Origin: Bacteroides cellulosilyticus
GTDB taxonomy: Bacteria > Bacteroidota > Bacteroidia > Bacteroidales > Bacteroidaceae
NCBI RefSeq assembly: GCF_020091405.1
Contig: NZ_CP081903.1
Coordinates: 2,604,501-2,668,500, forward strand
Reading direction: 5' to 3'
Length of the DNA stretch: 64,000 nt
Below, piece after piece: positions 41,645 through 50,478 of this stretch (its first letter is position 1; each line of letters starts with the position of its first letter). The notes under the pieces were generated by a model. It made no database searches, was not told the origin of the DNA, and saw only the letters and a list, made by a program, of their open reading frames with translations. The translations under genes and the position numbers were made by a program.

Positions 41645-43091
41645 TATATGGAAATCACTGGATTGGGTAACGATCTGTGTTTACTTGATTCTGATTGCAT
41701 TCGGTTGGTTTAGCGTTTGCGGGGCAAGCTATGATTATGGTGACCGCGACTTCTGGGATTTCTCCACTCGTGCAGGTAAGCAATTGGTTTGGATCATTTG
41801 CTCTTTCGGATTGGGGTTTGTGTTATTGATGCTTGAAGACAGCGTTTATGATATGTTTGCCTATCTGATTTATATAGCACTTGCCATATTACTTGTGGTT
41901 ACTATCTTTATAGCCCCTGATACGAAGGGATCGAGGTCGTGGCTGGTCATGGGGCCGGTAAGTTTGCAGCCGGCGGAGTTTGCCAAGTTTGCTACGGCAC
42001 TGGCTCTTGCCAAGTATATGAATTCCTATTCGTTCACCATGAAGAACTGGAAGAATATCCTGATGATGGTTTTTCTTATTCTGTTCCCGATGATGCTTAT
42101 TATCTTGCAGCGGGAGACTGGCTCCGCGTTGGTATATACTGCTTTCTTTTTGGTGCTGTATCGGGAGGGGATGCCGGGTGTGGTCCTGTTTTCCGGGTTG
42201 TGTGCGGTAGTTTACTTTGTGGTAGGCATTCGTTTTGATCAGGTGTTTATTGCCGATACGCCGACGCCGATAGGGGAGTTTGCCGTACTTTCGATGGTCT
42301 TGCTGTCTGCGGCAGGAATGGTGTGGGTTTATAAGAAGAAATGGGAACCGGTACGCAATATATTGTTAGTTACCATTGGAGTGTTGTTAATCGCTTATTT
42401 TATATCGGAATATGTGATTCCGTTTAATTTGGTTTGGGTGCAATGGGGACTGTGTATACTGGTAGTTGGGTACCTTATTTTCCTTTCGTTAAGTGAACGT
42501 CATCTTAGTTATTTCCTGATAGGTATGTTTGCTATCGGTTCTATCGGTTTCTTATATTCCAGTGATTACTTCTTTAATAAAGTATTGGAGCCTCACCAGC
42601 AGATACGTATCAAGGTGGTATTAGGTATGGAAGAAGATTTGGCTGGTGCCGGATACAATGTCAACCAGTCGAAGATAGCTATTGGTTCCGGTGGTCTGAC
42701 AGGAAAGGGTTTCCTGAACGGTACTCAGACTAAGCTGAAATATGTACCCGAACAAGATACGGACTTTATTTTCTGTACGGTAGGTGAAGAAGAAGGATTT
42801 ATAGGTTCTACTGCCGTGCTACTCTTATTCCTTATATTAATACTCCGTCTGATTGCTGTGGCGGAGCGGCAACCGTCTACTTTTGGTCGAGTCTATGGGT
42901 ACTCGGTCGTTAGTATATTCCTGTTCCACTTATTTATTAATGTAGGTATGGTGCTGGGATTGACACCTGTGATTGGTATTCCGCTGCCATTCTTTAGTTA
43001 TGGCGGTTCTTCGCTTTGGGGATTCACCATCCTGCTGTTCATCTTCCTGCGGATTGATGCAGGACGCAAAAAGAGACTGTCAGCGTTTTAA
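41625..43091 (+). CDS. rodA: RodA, SEDS peptidoglycan polymerase
   Basis: A 488-residue SEDS-family membrane protein with about ten helices. The conserved region GSRSWLVMGPVSLQPAEFAKFATALALAKYM and the C-terminal GLTPVIGIPLPFFSYGGSSL are typical. It is the glycosyltransferase partner of PBP2. The start overlaps mrdA. An insert at about 195-280 with extra hydrophobic segments makes it longer than the roughly 370-residue E. coli RodA. Its last 12 bases overlap the convergent gldH gene. Confidence 0.96.
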   Translation: MVTRRDSIWKSLDWVTICVYLILIAFGWFSVCGASYDYGDRDFWDFSTRAGKQLVWIICSFGLGFVLLMLEDSVYDMFAYLIYIALAILLVVTIFIAPDTKGSRSWLVMGPVSLQPAEFAKFATALALAKYMNSYSFTMKNWKNILMMVFLILFPMMLIILQRETGSALVYTAFFLVLYREGMPGVVLFSGLCAVVYFVVGIRFDQVFIADTPTPIGEFAVLSMVLLSAAGMVWVYKKKWEPVRNILLVTIGVLLIAYFISEYVIPFNLVWVQWGLCILVVGYLIFLSLSERHLSYFLIGMFAIGSIGFLYSSDYFFNKVLEPHQQIRIKVVLGMEEDLAGAGYNVNQSKIAIGSGGLTGKGFLNGTQTKLKYVPEQDTDFIFCTVGEEEGFIGSTAVLLLFLILILRLIAVAERQPSTFGRVYGYSVVSIFLFHLFINVGMVLGLTPVIGIPLPFFSYGGSSLWGFTILLFIFLRIDAGRKKRLSAF

Positions 43092-43565
43092 TTTGATTCC
43101 TACATCATTGATACCTGGAAGAACTTCGTCCGGTAGAAGGTGTATAATTTTGAAGCGGTATTCCCCGGCTTTTCCAATACGGATGAAACCTGCTGCGAGA
43201 GTTGATTGATATAACCCACCCCAGCCATCTCCTAACCAAATACCTGCATTGTCAGCAAGTCGCAGTTCCAATGTATCCCGCTTGATATTTGGGACTTCCG
43301 GACTGTCGTAGTAGATGAGTAAGGGCAGATTCTGATACGGATAATTGTTCCGGTTTCTTACTTCTACGGATACATTGTAGAGTGTAGCGGAGTCTGCAAC
43401 CGAAACATTGAAGAATAGTGTGTCATTCCGCTGCCAGCCTTCCGTTGGCAGGGATTGAAAAGAATGATATACAGTCTGTTCATCGCAGGCTGTGTAGAAG
43501 CTTGCGATGAACAGCAGTATTAAACTCTTTAGGAGAGATGTTTTATTCTTGAGCAGGTTTTTCAT
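43080..43565 (-). CDS. gldH: GldH-family lipoprotein
   Basis: A 161-residue lipoprotein with the lipobox ending at Cys27 (SFYTACDEQ). The rest matches gliding-motility lipoprotein GldH: YHSFQSLPTEGWQRNDTLFF, EVRNRNNYPYQNLPLLIYY and HLLPDEVLPGINDVGIKL. A much longer frame reading back to 43859 runs through the other frame of the ricT tail and is rejected. The start at 43565 overlaps ricT by 23 bases. Non-gliding Bacteroides keep this gene, so its role there is probably in the envelope rather than motility. Its 3' end overlaps rodA tail to tail by 12 bases. Confidence 0.88.
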   Translation of the reverse strand: MKNLLKNKTSLLKSLILLFIASFYTACDEQTVYHSFQSLPTEGWQRNDTLFFNVSVADSATLYNVSVEVRNRNNYPYQNLPLLIYYDSPEVPNIKRDTLELRLADNAGIWLGDGWGGLYQSTLAAGFIRIGKAGEYRFKIIHLLPDEVLPGINDVGIKLKR

Positions 43566-44928
43566 TTCCGGCTGGTTTCTCTCCTTGTGGTCTGGGTGGA
43601 TTGTTGGGCCTGGGACCTCTATCAACACGTTGTCCATCTCCTCGTTCACGATTTTTTTGCTTGTTGCGTCTGACCTGATCGCCTTGTTGTCTGGGTTGGT
43701 TCCCCTGTTGCCTTGGTTGCTCTCCTTGTGGTCTGGGGGCACCTTGTGGGCGTGGTCTGGATTGTTGATCTCCAGGTTGATTCGGATTTCCTTTTTTCTT
43801 TTTCTTGCGGTTGTTATTACCGCCGTTTCCATTTCCGCCACCGTTATTTTCTCCGCCATTTTTACCTTTACGACTACGGTCGAAGCGGGTTAAGCTTTCC
43901 TGTTCCAACAAATCTATCGGCTTCTTGGGTTCCACTTGGCGTGCTTCTTCTACAAGACTTTCTGGTTTAGTACCCCGTTTGTTCATACCGATGATTTCAA
44001 ATGCACGCTTACCACTGATTGTTACCAGATTGGCAGGAATGTTCTTGTCGGTAGAGTAGGTTATCTGATTACTCAGAATATCTGCCTTGAAGAAATAGAA
44101 AGTACCGTCTTTGGTTTCCAACTCGATCTCTCTGGAAGGAAGACGTTTCTGGGCTTCCACATAGCAGTCCACTTCATAGTTGAGACAGCATTTCAGTTTG
44201 GCACATTGTCCTGCCAGTTTTTGCGGATTGAGAGAAATATCCTGATAACGGGCGGCACTTGTGGATACTGACACGAAAGAGGTCATCCAGGTGGCACAGC
44301 AGAGCTCGCGTCCACATGGGCCGATACCACCGATTCGTCCGGCCTCTTGGCGTGCACCAATCTGCTTCATTTCAATGCGGACATGGAAAGCATCTGCCAA
44401 TACCTTGATCAGCTGGCGGAAGTCTACACGCTCATCGGCAATATAATAGAAAATTGCTTTGTTACCGTCTCCCTGATATTCCACATCACCGATTTTCATG
44501 TTGAGATTCAGGTTGAGGGCAATCTGTCGGGCGCGTATCATAGTATTATGTTCGCGTCCTTTGGCTTCATTATATTTGTCCATATCTACCTGTTTGGCTT
44601 TACGGTAGATGCGCTTGATATCAGCCTCAGACTTGATGTTAGCCTTTCGCATTTGCAGTGGAACGAGGCGTCCGGTTAGGGTCACTACACCGATGTCATG
44701 TCCCGGCGTTGCTTCTACGGCAACGATGTCGCCCTTTTCAAGAGGTATATGATTGCTATTGCGGAAATATCCTTTACGGGTATTCTTGAACTGAACTTCT
44801 ACCAGGTCGCTTTCTTCTCCGTTTCCGGGAATGTCGGCCAGCCAGTCGTAGGTGTTCAGTTGCTTGTCTTGCCTGCCGCAACTTTTGCAGCAGAGACCTC
44901 CGCTTCCGTTATGTAGTTTAAAATCCAT
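43543..44928 (-). CDS. ricT: PSP1-domain protein, RicT-like Fe-S protein
   Basis: A 461-residue protein. An N-terminal cysteine cluster (GGLCCKSCGRQ, about 10-20) is followed by the PSP1 domain (about 40-290), whose cysteine-rich core reads IGGIGPCGRELCCATWM and QCAKLKCCLNYE. In Bacillus these cysteines support the RicAFT iron-sulfur complex, which affects RNA processing. The last about 120 residues form a long low-complexity basic tail rich in Gln, Arg, Pro and Gly (PRPQGEQPRQQGNQPRQQG), absent from the roughly 275-residue Bacillus protein; it could bind RNA. It sits between holB and gldH in a minus-strand operon, as in Bacillus, where ricT lies next to holB. Confidence 0.88.
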   Translation of the reverse strand: MDFKLHNGSGGLCCKSCGRQDKQLNTYDWLADIPGNGEESDLVEVQFKNTRKGYFRNSNHIPLEKGDIVAVEATPGHDIGVVTLTGRLVPLQMRKANIKSEADIKRIYRKAKQVDMDKYNEAKGREHNTMIRARQIALNLNLNMKIGDVEYQGDGNKAIFYYIADERVDFRQLIKVLADAFHVRIEMKQIGARQEAGRIGGIGPCGRELCCATWMTSFVSVSTSAARYQDISLNPQKLAGQCAKLKCCLNYEVDCYVEAQKRLPSREIELETKDGTFYFFKADILSNQITYSTDKNIPANLVTISGKRAFEIIGMNKRGTKPESLVEEARQVEPKKPIDLLEQESLTRFDRSRKGKNGGENNGGGNGNGGNNNRKKKKKGNPNQPGDQQSRPRPQGAPRPQGEQPRQQGNQPRQQGDQVRRNKQKNRERGDGQRVDRGPRPNNPPRPQGEKPAGNEKPAQE

Positions 44929-44969
44929 TTTTTTATTTATGATTGAGATTACTACTATATATCTGATTT

Positions 44970-46088
44970 CTACTGTTTCAGTAGAACTATCATTTTCAAC
45001 GAAAAATCAAAGAAGACCATCCTTGCATTTACATTTTGCTCAATATGTATCTGCGCTTCGCTCAATTCATCCATCATTCCCATTACATTCCGTTCGTTGA
45101 TAAAAGGGGCGAAGCGAGTGGCAAAGTTTTGTTCAGGCAAAGTCATGTAACTCATCTCTTTGCAATGCAGGTTGTAGATGAAATTCTCGCGTATCATACG
45201 CTGGGCGTATGTCAGGAAGTTCTTCTGTCGTTCGCGTCCCATGCCTGCCAGTTGCTCACTCCATTGCTTCATTTCACGTATCTTCCGTTGATAGGAAAGA
45301 CGCATGAGGCTGACAAAGAGTTCAAAGAACAGTTCGTTTTCTTCGTTCAGGTGAATGGTTTCCAATGCTTTGATAAAGTCACCGTTGGCAAGATGTGCCA
45401 AGGTGAAACTATCATTAGGACGTACACCGTATTTCTGTTGCAAGGCGTTGGCAATATCCGTTTCTTCTATTTTACGGATGTTGAAACGTTGCGTACGGCT
45501 CAGGATTGTCGGCAGTATCATATCCGGAGTTTCGGATATCAATAAGAATACAGTTTTTTCGGGAGGCTCTTCCAGAAGCTTCAATAACTTATTGGCACAA
45601 ACTACATGCATTTTTTCCGGTAGCCAGACGATAGTAACCTTGTAGCCACCTTCGCTCGATTTCAGGCTGAGCTTGCGTACTATCTCGTCACTCTCCTTTG
45701 CATAGATGATGGCTTGCCCGTTTTCAGCATCCATCTCATTTAGCCAGTGGTTAAGACTGAAATAAGGGCTGTTCAGCACTAGATGTCGCCAGTCAGTTAT
45801 GTAATCGTCGCATACTTCTTTCTTCCCTTTTTTTACGATGGGAAAGACAAAGTGTACATCAGGATGTACCAGCTTATTCCACTTTACGCAGGAGGGACAA
45901 GTTCCACAGGCATCTGTATCTGTACGGTTCGGGCAACAGATGTAACGGGCATAAGCCATTGCCAACGGAAGTTTTCCCACTCCCGATGGACCGCAGAAGA
46001 GCTGGGCATGAGGAATACGCCCCTCTTGCACTTCTTGTCTGAGTCGCTGTTTGGCTGCTTCTTGTCCTATTACCTCTTTGAAAAACAC
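44970..46088 (-). CDS. holB: DNA polymerase III delta' subunit
   Basis: A 372-residue clamp-loader subunit. Features include VIGQEAAKQRLRQEV at the N-terminus, a P-loop GPSGVGKLPLA, a four-cysteine zinc module (CCPNRTDTDACGTCPSC), VWLPEKMHVVCANKLLKLLEEPPEKTVFLLIS and the conserved TILSRTQRFN (SRC-like motif with Thr in place of Cys). It helps load the sliding clamp. It lies between metF and ricT. Confidence 0.92.
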   Translation of the reverse strand: MFFKEVIGQEAAKQRLRQEVQEGRIPHAQLFCGPSGVGKLPLAMAYARYICCPNRTDTDACGTCPSCVKWNKLVHPDVHFVFPIVKKGKKEVCDDYITDWRHLVLNSPYFSLNHWLNEMDAENGQAIIYAKESDEIVRKLSLKSSEGGYKVTIVWLPEKMHVVCANKLLKLLEEPPEKTVFLLISETPDMILPTILSRTQRFNIRKIEETDIANALQQKYGVRPNDSFTLAHLANGDFIKALETIHLNEENELFFELFVSLMRLSYQRKIREMKQWSEQLAGMGRERQKNFLTYAQRMIRENFIYNLHCKEMSYMTLPEQNFATRFAPFINERNVMGMMDELSEAQIHIEQNVNARMVFFDFSLKMIVLLKQ

Positions 46089-46139
46089 GATATTATATAT
46101 GGTTTTATAAATTACAACTCATGTTACTTGGCTGCCGTC

Positions 46140-47093
46140 TTAGTATACCAGCTTTGCAACTTCTTTTATACTGTCCACTGCACCGATGGAGTAAAAGTGA
46201 ATACTGGGTACTCCATGCTCCACTAACTCCTTACATTGCTTAACACACCATTCGATGCCTACTTGTTTGGCTTCTTCATCCGTTTTACATTTCATGGCTT
46301 CAAGTGCCAGTTCTTCGGGCAAGTCTACCTTGAAAGTCTTGGGTATCATGCTGATTTGAGACATCTTCTTGAATGGTTTGATACCTGGAATGATGGGAAT
46401 GGTAACTCCGGCTTTTCGGGCACGTTCTACGAAATCGAAATATTTTTGGTTATCATAGAAAAGCTGTGTAACGGCATATTCTGCACCGGCTTCCATTTTC
46501 TTTTTAAGCCAGTAGATATCAGTGTCGATGTTGGGAGCTTCTTCGTGCTTTTCGGGATAACACGCTACGCCATAGGAAAATGGCGTATTGGTCACTTTCA
46601 TTTCCGAGCCATCCACGAAGATGCCTTTATTGAAGTTGTTGATTTGTTCTTGTAATTCAGTGGCATGATGGTAGCCATCGCCTTCGGGAGTGAAGACAGA
46701 CTCATGTTTTGCTTTATCTCCACGTAGCACCAGTAAATCGGTGATACCCAGGAATTGCAGATCAAGCAGTACATATTCCGTCTCTTCGCGGGTGAAACCA
46801 CTGCAAAGAAGATGCGGAACTACAGTGATATTATATCTGTTTTGGATGGCGGCAGCTACGGCAACAGTTCCCGGACGGCGGCGTAAGCGATTGCGCTGAA
46901 ACAAACCGTTTCCCAGATCTTTGTACACATATTCGCTGCGATGTGTGGTGATATTGATGTATTTCGGGTCAAATTCCCGTAAAGTATCTATGGTTTCGTA
47001 CAGCTTTTCGATGCCTGTGCCTTTCAGCGGTGGCAGTATTTCAAAAGAGAAAGCTGTCTTCTCGTTGCTGTGTATCAGGTCGATAATTCTCAT
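46140..47093 (-). CDS. metF: 5,10-methylenetetrahydrofolate reductase
   Basis: A 317-residue TIM-barrel flavoprotein. SFEILPPLKG at the N-terminus carries the catalytic Glu, and ITTHRSEYVYKDLG, LLVLRGDK, YAVTQLFYDNQKYFDFV and IPIIPGIKPF are family motifs. It makes 5-methyl-THF for methionine synthesis and matches the nearby metA in purpose, though on the other strand. A perfect TTTGTTC-GGT-GAACAAA palindrome lies 16-32 bases upstream of the start codon. Confidence 0.95.
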   Translation of the reverse strand: MRIIDLIHSNEKTAFSFEILPPLKGTGIEKLYETIDTLREFDPKYINITTHRSEYVYKDLGNGLFQRNRLRRRPGTVAVAAAIQNRYNITVVPHLLCSGFTREETEYVLLDLQFLGITDLLVLRGDKAKHESVFTPEGDGYHHATELQEQINNFNKGIFVDGSEMKVTNTPFSYGVACYPEKHEEAPNIDTDIYWLKKKMEAGAEYAVTQLFYDNQKYFDFVERARKAGVTIPIIPGIKPFKKMSQISMIPKTFKVDLPEELALEAMKCKTDEEAKQVGIEWCVKQCKELVEHGVPSIHFYSIGAVDSIKEVAKLVY

Positions 47094-47108
47094 TTCTTTT
47101 TCGTTGTC

Positions 47109-47125
47109 TTTGTTCGGTGAACAAA
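47109..47125. promoter_or_regulatory. Palindrome upstream of metF
   Basis: TTTGTTCGGTGAACAAA, 7-base arms with a 3-base centre, 16 bases before the metF start; a further GAACAAA half occurs at about 47143-47149. It could be an operator. No known regulator is assigned. Confidence 0.35.
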
Positions 47126-47187
47126 ACTTATTTGTACATTGGGAACAAAAATACGAAAAAGAAATGAGATATGCTTTTATTGTTGGG

Positions 47188-49083
47188 CTATTCTTTTATA
47201 CAACGTATGGAAAGGGCTTTATAGAATGTCTTATTGGTTACTAAAGTTCCATTTGAAATAAAATGTTCATCACTTCCTGTGAGGAATATGGTTTGCTCGG
47301 GTATGGTCTTGCCGTTATCTTCAAGAGTCCAATATCCGGTCATTTTATAGACTTGTGCATGTGCTTGTTCATACCACATGCCTATCGGATATGCACCGAA
47401 ATCGGTCAGGTTGGAGGCAGGATATACATGGTCATCCTCTTTTAATCCCTGCCATTCTCCTGCCTTAATCAGTGATGCTTCATTACCTGTATAATTCTTC
47501 AAGCCTTCCCAGTCTTTGCTGTTAGGTATTTTCCATCCTTCCGGTGCTAAGTCACCGGCCAGTATGGCTTCTCCGTTGTAGAAGTATATTTCAAATTTGT
47601 CTGGTTTGAAGTAGCCTGCTCCGGTGCCCAATTCAACTCGTTTTGTAAGGGGAGTTCCAGTTATATATGTAGTTTCGCACAGATCTTTCCGCATCCAATA
47701 TTGTGTCCCTATCTTTATTATCGGGTGTTCTTTCAGTGCTCCGTTTCTGATATCTCGAATCGTGTACCGGATTACATTAACATCCGATGATTTATCGGGC
47801 TTTGCCAGTGTTACTGTTCCTGTTTCATCCAAATAGAATTTATCGATTGTTCCTGAGGTTCCCTGAGTGTACGTGAAAGAATTATTCTCTGTGTTCCAAC
47901 TTATTTGTCCTCCATTGATGTCTCTGTCATCATCCAACAGTTGAAGTACTGTCCCGTTGTTCAAATCACTTTGTTCATCTACGCCGATAGGATAAATCGT
48001 GATTGCTTGTGAATCGATATCATCTGATTTAAGATACTCTTTGCAGATTTCCACGATAGGTTTTCCGCTGTTGTATACTCTATAAACATTTGATTGGGTG
48101 AAAGACAGGGCGGCAATGTGTATGGCTGTCGTCTTGCCGCTATTGTCCGTTTCCTTACCTTCTACGGTTGTCCAGTCTTCTATACTGCTGGCTATCCCTG
48201 TCAGCACATGACTGGTGGTCTGCATGGCGGCGATGTCCAAGTTGCATTGTGTGCTTCCGGTCATTGTTAATTCCGGCATCGGGCATGTGTATAGTTGTCC
48301 GTTCCAATCCATAACGAATGATTGCGTATCGGGATTAATCTCTTGAGGGATAATAATAATCTCTTTTCCTATTAATTTCCCCTCTTTTATACTCCATGTT
48401 CCGTAAGGAATGATATCCGCGTCTTCTTCTTTATGAATTGTAAATTCTTCTGTGCTTAGATCGTAATCGGCTTTATTATAGAATCCTGTGGCAATGATGC
48501 GTGGATTGGCTTTTAATAAAGCTTCAACGTTTTCATCTCCTTTCGGTGTAAGTGTGATGTTGAATTTCACCAATTTATGATGGAACTTCAGTTCAACGGC
48601 CTTTTCGCTGCTTGCTATCTTTGCTTGTGTGGCAATTAGAAAGTCAGATAGAGATCGCTTTTGGGCATTGCTTTGATCGGACTGTACGGAAACTGGGATG
48701 ATGGAAGAGTTGGCTGCTATCTCTGCCGACTGATATGGAGAATAGCTGATGAAGTCTAGCATTGCATCTCCCACTGGGTAGAAAACAGTTTTTTCGGGGA
48801 TAAGTTTAGCATCTTCTCCGCATTCTAACAGCAAATTGTTAATGTATCGTTCTTTTGCAATGGAAGTAGAAGACAGCATTGCGTACAATCCCACTTTATC
48901 TCCTTTTTCAAAGGCCGTATTGGTTACTCGCGTATTGGTTTTACTGACTTTTGTGGTAAATGTGATCGGTACTGTTCCGGAAGGTGTTTCTGAGTCAATT
49001 TTATTGACGCAAGCGGTAAATAAGTGGATGAGGCAGAGTGATAATAGGATCAGTCTGTTTTTCTTGATAGTTGTTTTGTTCAT
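47188..49083 (-). CDS. Fimbrillin-family lipoprotein with FISUMP-like C-terminus
   Basis: A 631-residue lipoprotein (start MNKTTIKK; lipobox ending Cys25). The N-terminal 290 residues match Bacteroides fimbrillin-type proteins: VPITFTTKVSKTNTRVTNTAFEKGDKVGLYAM, YPVGDAMLDFISYSPY and VELKFHHKLVKFNITLTPK. From about 445 to the end the pattern changes to a Fibrobacter paralogous domain type: IKIGTQYWMRKDLCETTY, GWKIPNSKDWEGLKNY, and a terminal ALSIRCIKE. Such proteins are surface or pilus-associated adhesins. It has a TAnnTTTG box nearly 200 bases upstream, so it should have a long leader. A 14-residue upstream extension to 49125 is rejected for lack of signal-peptide logic. Confidence 0.85.
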   Translation of the reverse strand: MNKTTIKKNRLILLSLCLIHLFTACVNKIDSETPSGTVPITFTTKVSKTNTRVTNTAFEKGDKVGLYAMLSSTSIAKERYINNLLLECGEDAKLIPEKTVFYPVGDAMLDFISYSPYQSAEIAANSSIIPVSVQSDQSNAQKRSLSDFLIATQAKIASSEKAVELKFHHKLVKFNITLTPKGDENVEALLKANPRIIATGFYNKADYDLSTEEFTIHKEEDADIIPYGTWSIKEGKLIGKEIIIIPQEINPDTQSFVMDWNGQLYTCPMPELTMTGSTQCNLDIAAMQTTSHVLTGIASSIEDWTTVEGKETDNSGKTTAIHIAALSFTQSNVYRVYNSGKPIVEICKEYLKSDDIDSQAITIYPIGVDEQSDLNNGTVLQLLDDDRDINGGQISWNTENNSFTYTQGTSGTIDKFYLDETGTVTLAKPDKSSDVNVIRYTIRDIRNGALKEHPIIKIGTQYWMRKDLCETTYITGTPLTKRVELGTGAGYFKPDKFEIYFYNGEAILAGDLAPEGWKIPNSKDWEGLKNYTGNEASLIKAGEWQGLKEDDHVYPASNLTDFGAYPIGMWYEQAHAQVYKMTGYWTLEDNGKTIPEQTIFLTGSDEHFISNGTLVTNKTFYKALSIRCIKE

Positions 49084-49471
49084 ATAATGTTGTTGTTTTG
49101 TGGAATACGATGATCGAATTCCCAATTAATAGTTGTTAATCAAAACATTGGAGTATCTGGGGTGGTTGGGACCATAATTGGTATAGAAAAGACTGTTGCT
49201 TTGGAATGCTAATTAGTTGAATTCACGCTTGAATTCCGGTTCTGTTCCATCTTTATGTTTTTCAACGTTTATTAACCTAATGGACGTCAAAGGTAAAATA
49301 AACTTTTAAAAAACAGAAAGAAAAGAATAACTTTATACCAATTATTTATTTATAATGCTTTGTATGAAGGGGATAAATAACTTGAAATGTCCCTACATTT
49401 TCATTCTTTCGCGGGAGATTTCAAAATTATCAGTACCTTTGTACTCTAAATTAAAGATAATCTGATAACTT
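49084..49471. promoter_or_regulatory. 388-base divergent intergenic region (fimbrillin/metA)
   Basis: It contains the fimbrillin -7 box TACCTTTG on the minus strand at 49288-49295, leaving a leader of about 200 bases, and the metA -7 box TACCTTTG on the plus strand at 49434-49441, leaving a leader of about 24 bases. No riboswitch-like structure was recognised before metA. A-T rich, no open frame of interest. Confidence 0.6.
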
Positions 49472-50389
49472 ATGCCATTAAATTTACCTGATAAGCTGCC
49501 GGCGATAGAGTTGCTGAAAGAAGAGAACATATTTGTTATTGACAACTCCCGCGCCACGCAACAGGACATCCGTCCGTTGCGCATCGTTATCCTGAACTTG
49601 ATGCCTTTGAAGATTACCACGGAGACAGATCTTGTGCGTTTGCTCTCCAATACACCGCTTCAAGTGGAAATCTCGTTCATGAAAATCAAGAGTCATACAT
49701 CAAAGAATACGCCTGTAGAACACATGCAGACATTCTATACTGACTTTGAAAAGATGCGTGGCGAGAAGTACGACGGTATGATTATCACTGGTGCCCCTGT
49801 AGAACAATTGGATTTCGAAGAGGTGACTTACTGGGATGAAATAATGGAAATATTCGATTGGGCGCGTACGCATGTCACATCTACCCTTTATATATGCTGG
49901 GCTGCACAGGCCGGACTCTATCATCATTATGGAGTGCCCAAGTATGCGTTGGATAAGAAAATGTTCGGCATATTCGAGCATCGTCCTTTAGATCCGCTGC
50001 ACGCTATTTTCCGTGGTTTCGATGATATGTTCTATGTACCCCATAGCCGCCATACGGAAGTACGGAAAGAAGATATCTTGAAAGTGCCGGAGCTTACTTT
50101 ACTTTCGGAATCGGAAGATGCAGGCGTACACCTGGTGGTAGCACGTGGTGGACGTGAGTTTTTTGTTACCGGACATTCGGAATACTCTCCACTGACACTG
50201 GATACGGAATATCGCAGGGATGTGGATAAAGGTCTACCTATTGAAATACCTCGTAATTATTATGTGGATAATGATCCGGACAAAGGTGTGATGGTACGTT
50301 GGCGTGCCCATGCCAATCTGCTGTTCTCTAATTGGTTGAACTATTTCGTTTATCAGGAAACTCCGTACAATATTAATGATATAAAGTAG
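49472..50389 (+). CDS. metA: Homoserine O-acyltransferase MetA (predicted acetyltransferase)
   Basis: A 305-residue enzyme for the first committed step of methionine synthesis. Catalytic residues are in the family numbering: Cys142 (YICWAAQAG), His235 and Glu237 (TGHSEY). Residue 111 in TGAPVEQLDF is Glu. In work on Bacillus cereus and E. coli MetA, Glu111 gives acetyl-CoA preference and Gly111 succinyl-CoA preference, so this enzyme is probably a homoserine O-acetyltransferase despite the usual succinyltransferase label. Its TAG stop is the first three bases of a GCTACAAG hairpin repeat. Confidence 0.95.
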   Translation: MPLNLPDKLPAIELLKEENIFVIDNSRATQQDIRPLRIVILNLMPLKITTETDLVRLLSNTPLQVEISFMKIKSHTSKNTPVEHMQTFYTDFEKMRGEKYDGMIITGAPVEQLDFEEVTYWDEIMEIFDWARTHVTSTLYICWAAQAGLYHHYGVPKYALDKKMFGIFEHRPLDPLHAIFRGFDDMFYVPHSRHTEVRKEDILKVPELTLLSESEDAGVHLVVARGGREFFVTGHSEYSPLTLDTEYRRDVDKGLPIEIPRNYYVDNDPDKGVMVRWRAHANLLFSNWLNYFVYQETPYNINDIK

Positions 50390-50470
50390 CTACAAGCTAC
50401 GAGCTGCGAGTGACAAGACCTTGCGGTATATAGTGTAGCACTCGTAGCTTGTAGCCTGTAACTTGTAACT
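50387..50470. repeat. GCTACGAG hairpin repeat, copy 3
   Basis: The left arm (GCTACAAGCTACGAG and on) and right arm (CACTCGTAGCTTGTAGCC and on) pair across a centre with CTTGCGGTATATAG. It begins with the metA stop codon and ends just before the U32 gene start at 50479. Confidence 0.85.
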
Positions 50471-50478
50471 AAAACGAT

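Noticed and set aside
43566..43859. N-terminal extension of gldH
   Set aside because: It lies within the low-complexity tail of ricT in another frame; a proper lipoprotein signal begins at 43565.
49380..49471. SAM riboswitch before metA
   Set aside because: A -7 box at 49434-49441 leaves a leader of only about 24 bases, too short for a riboswitch.
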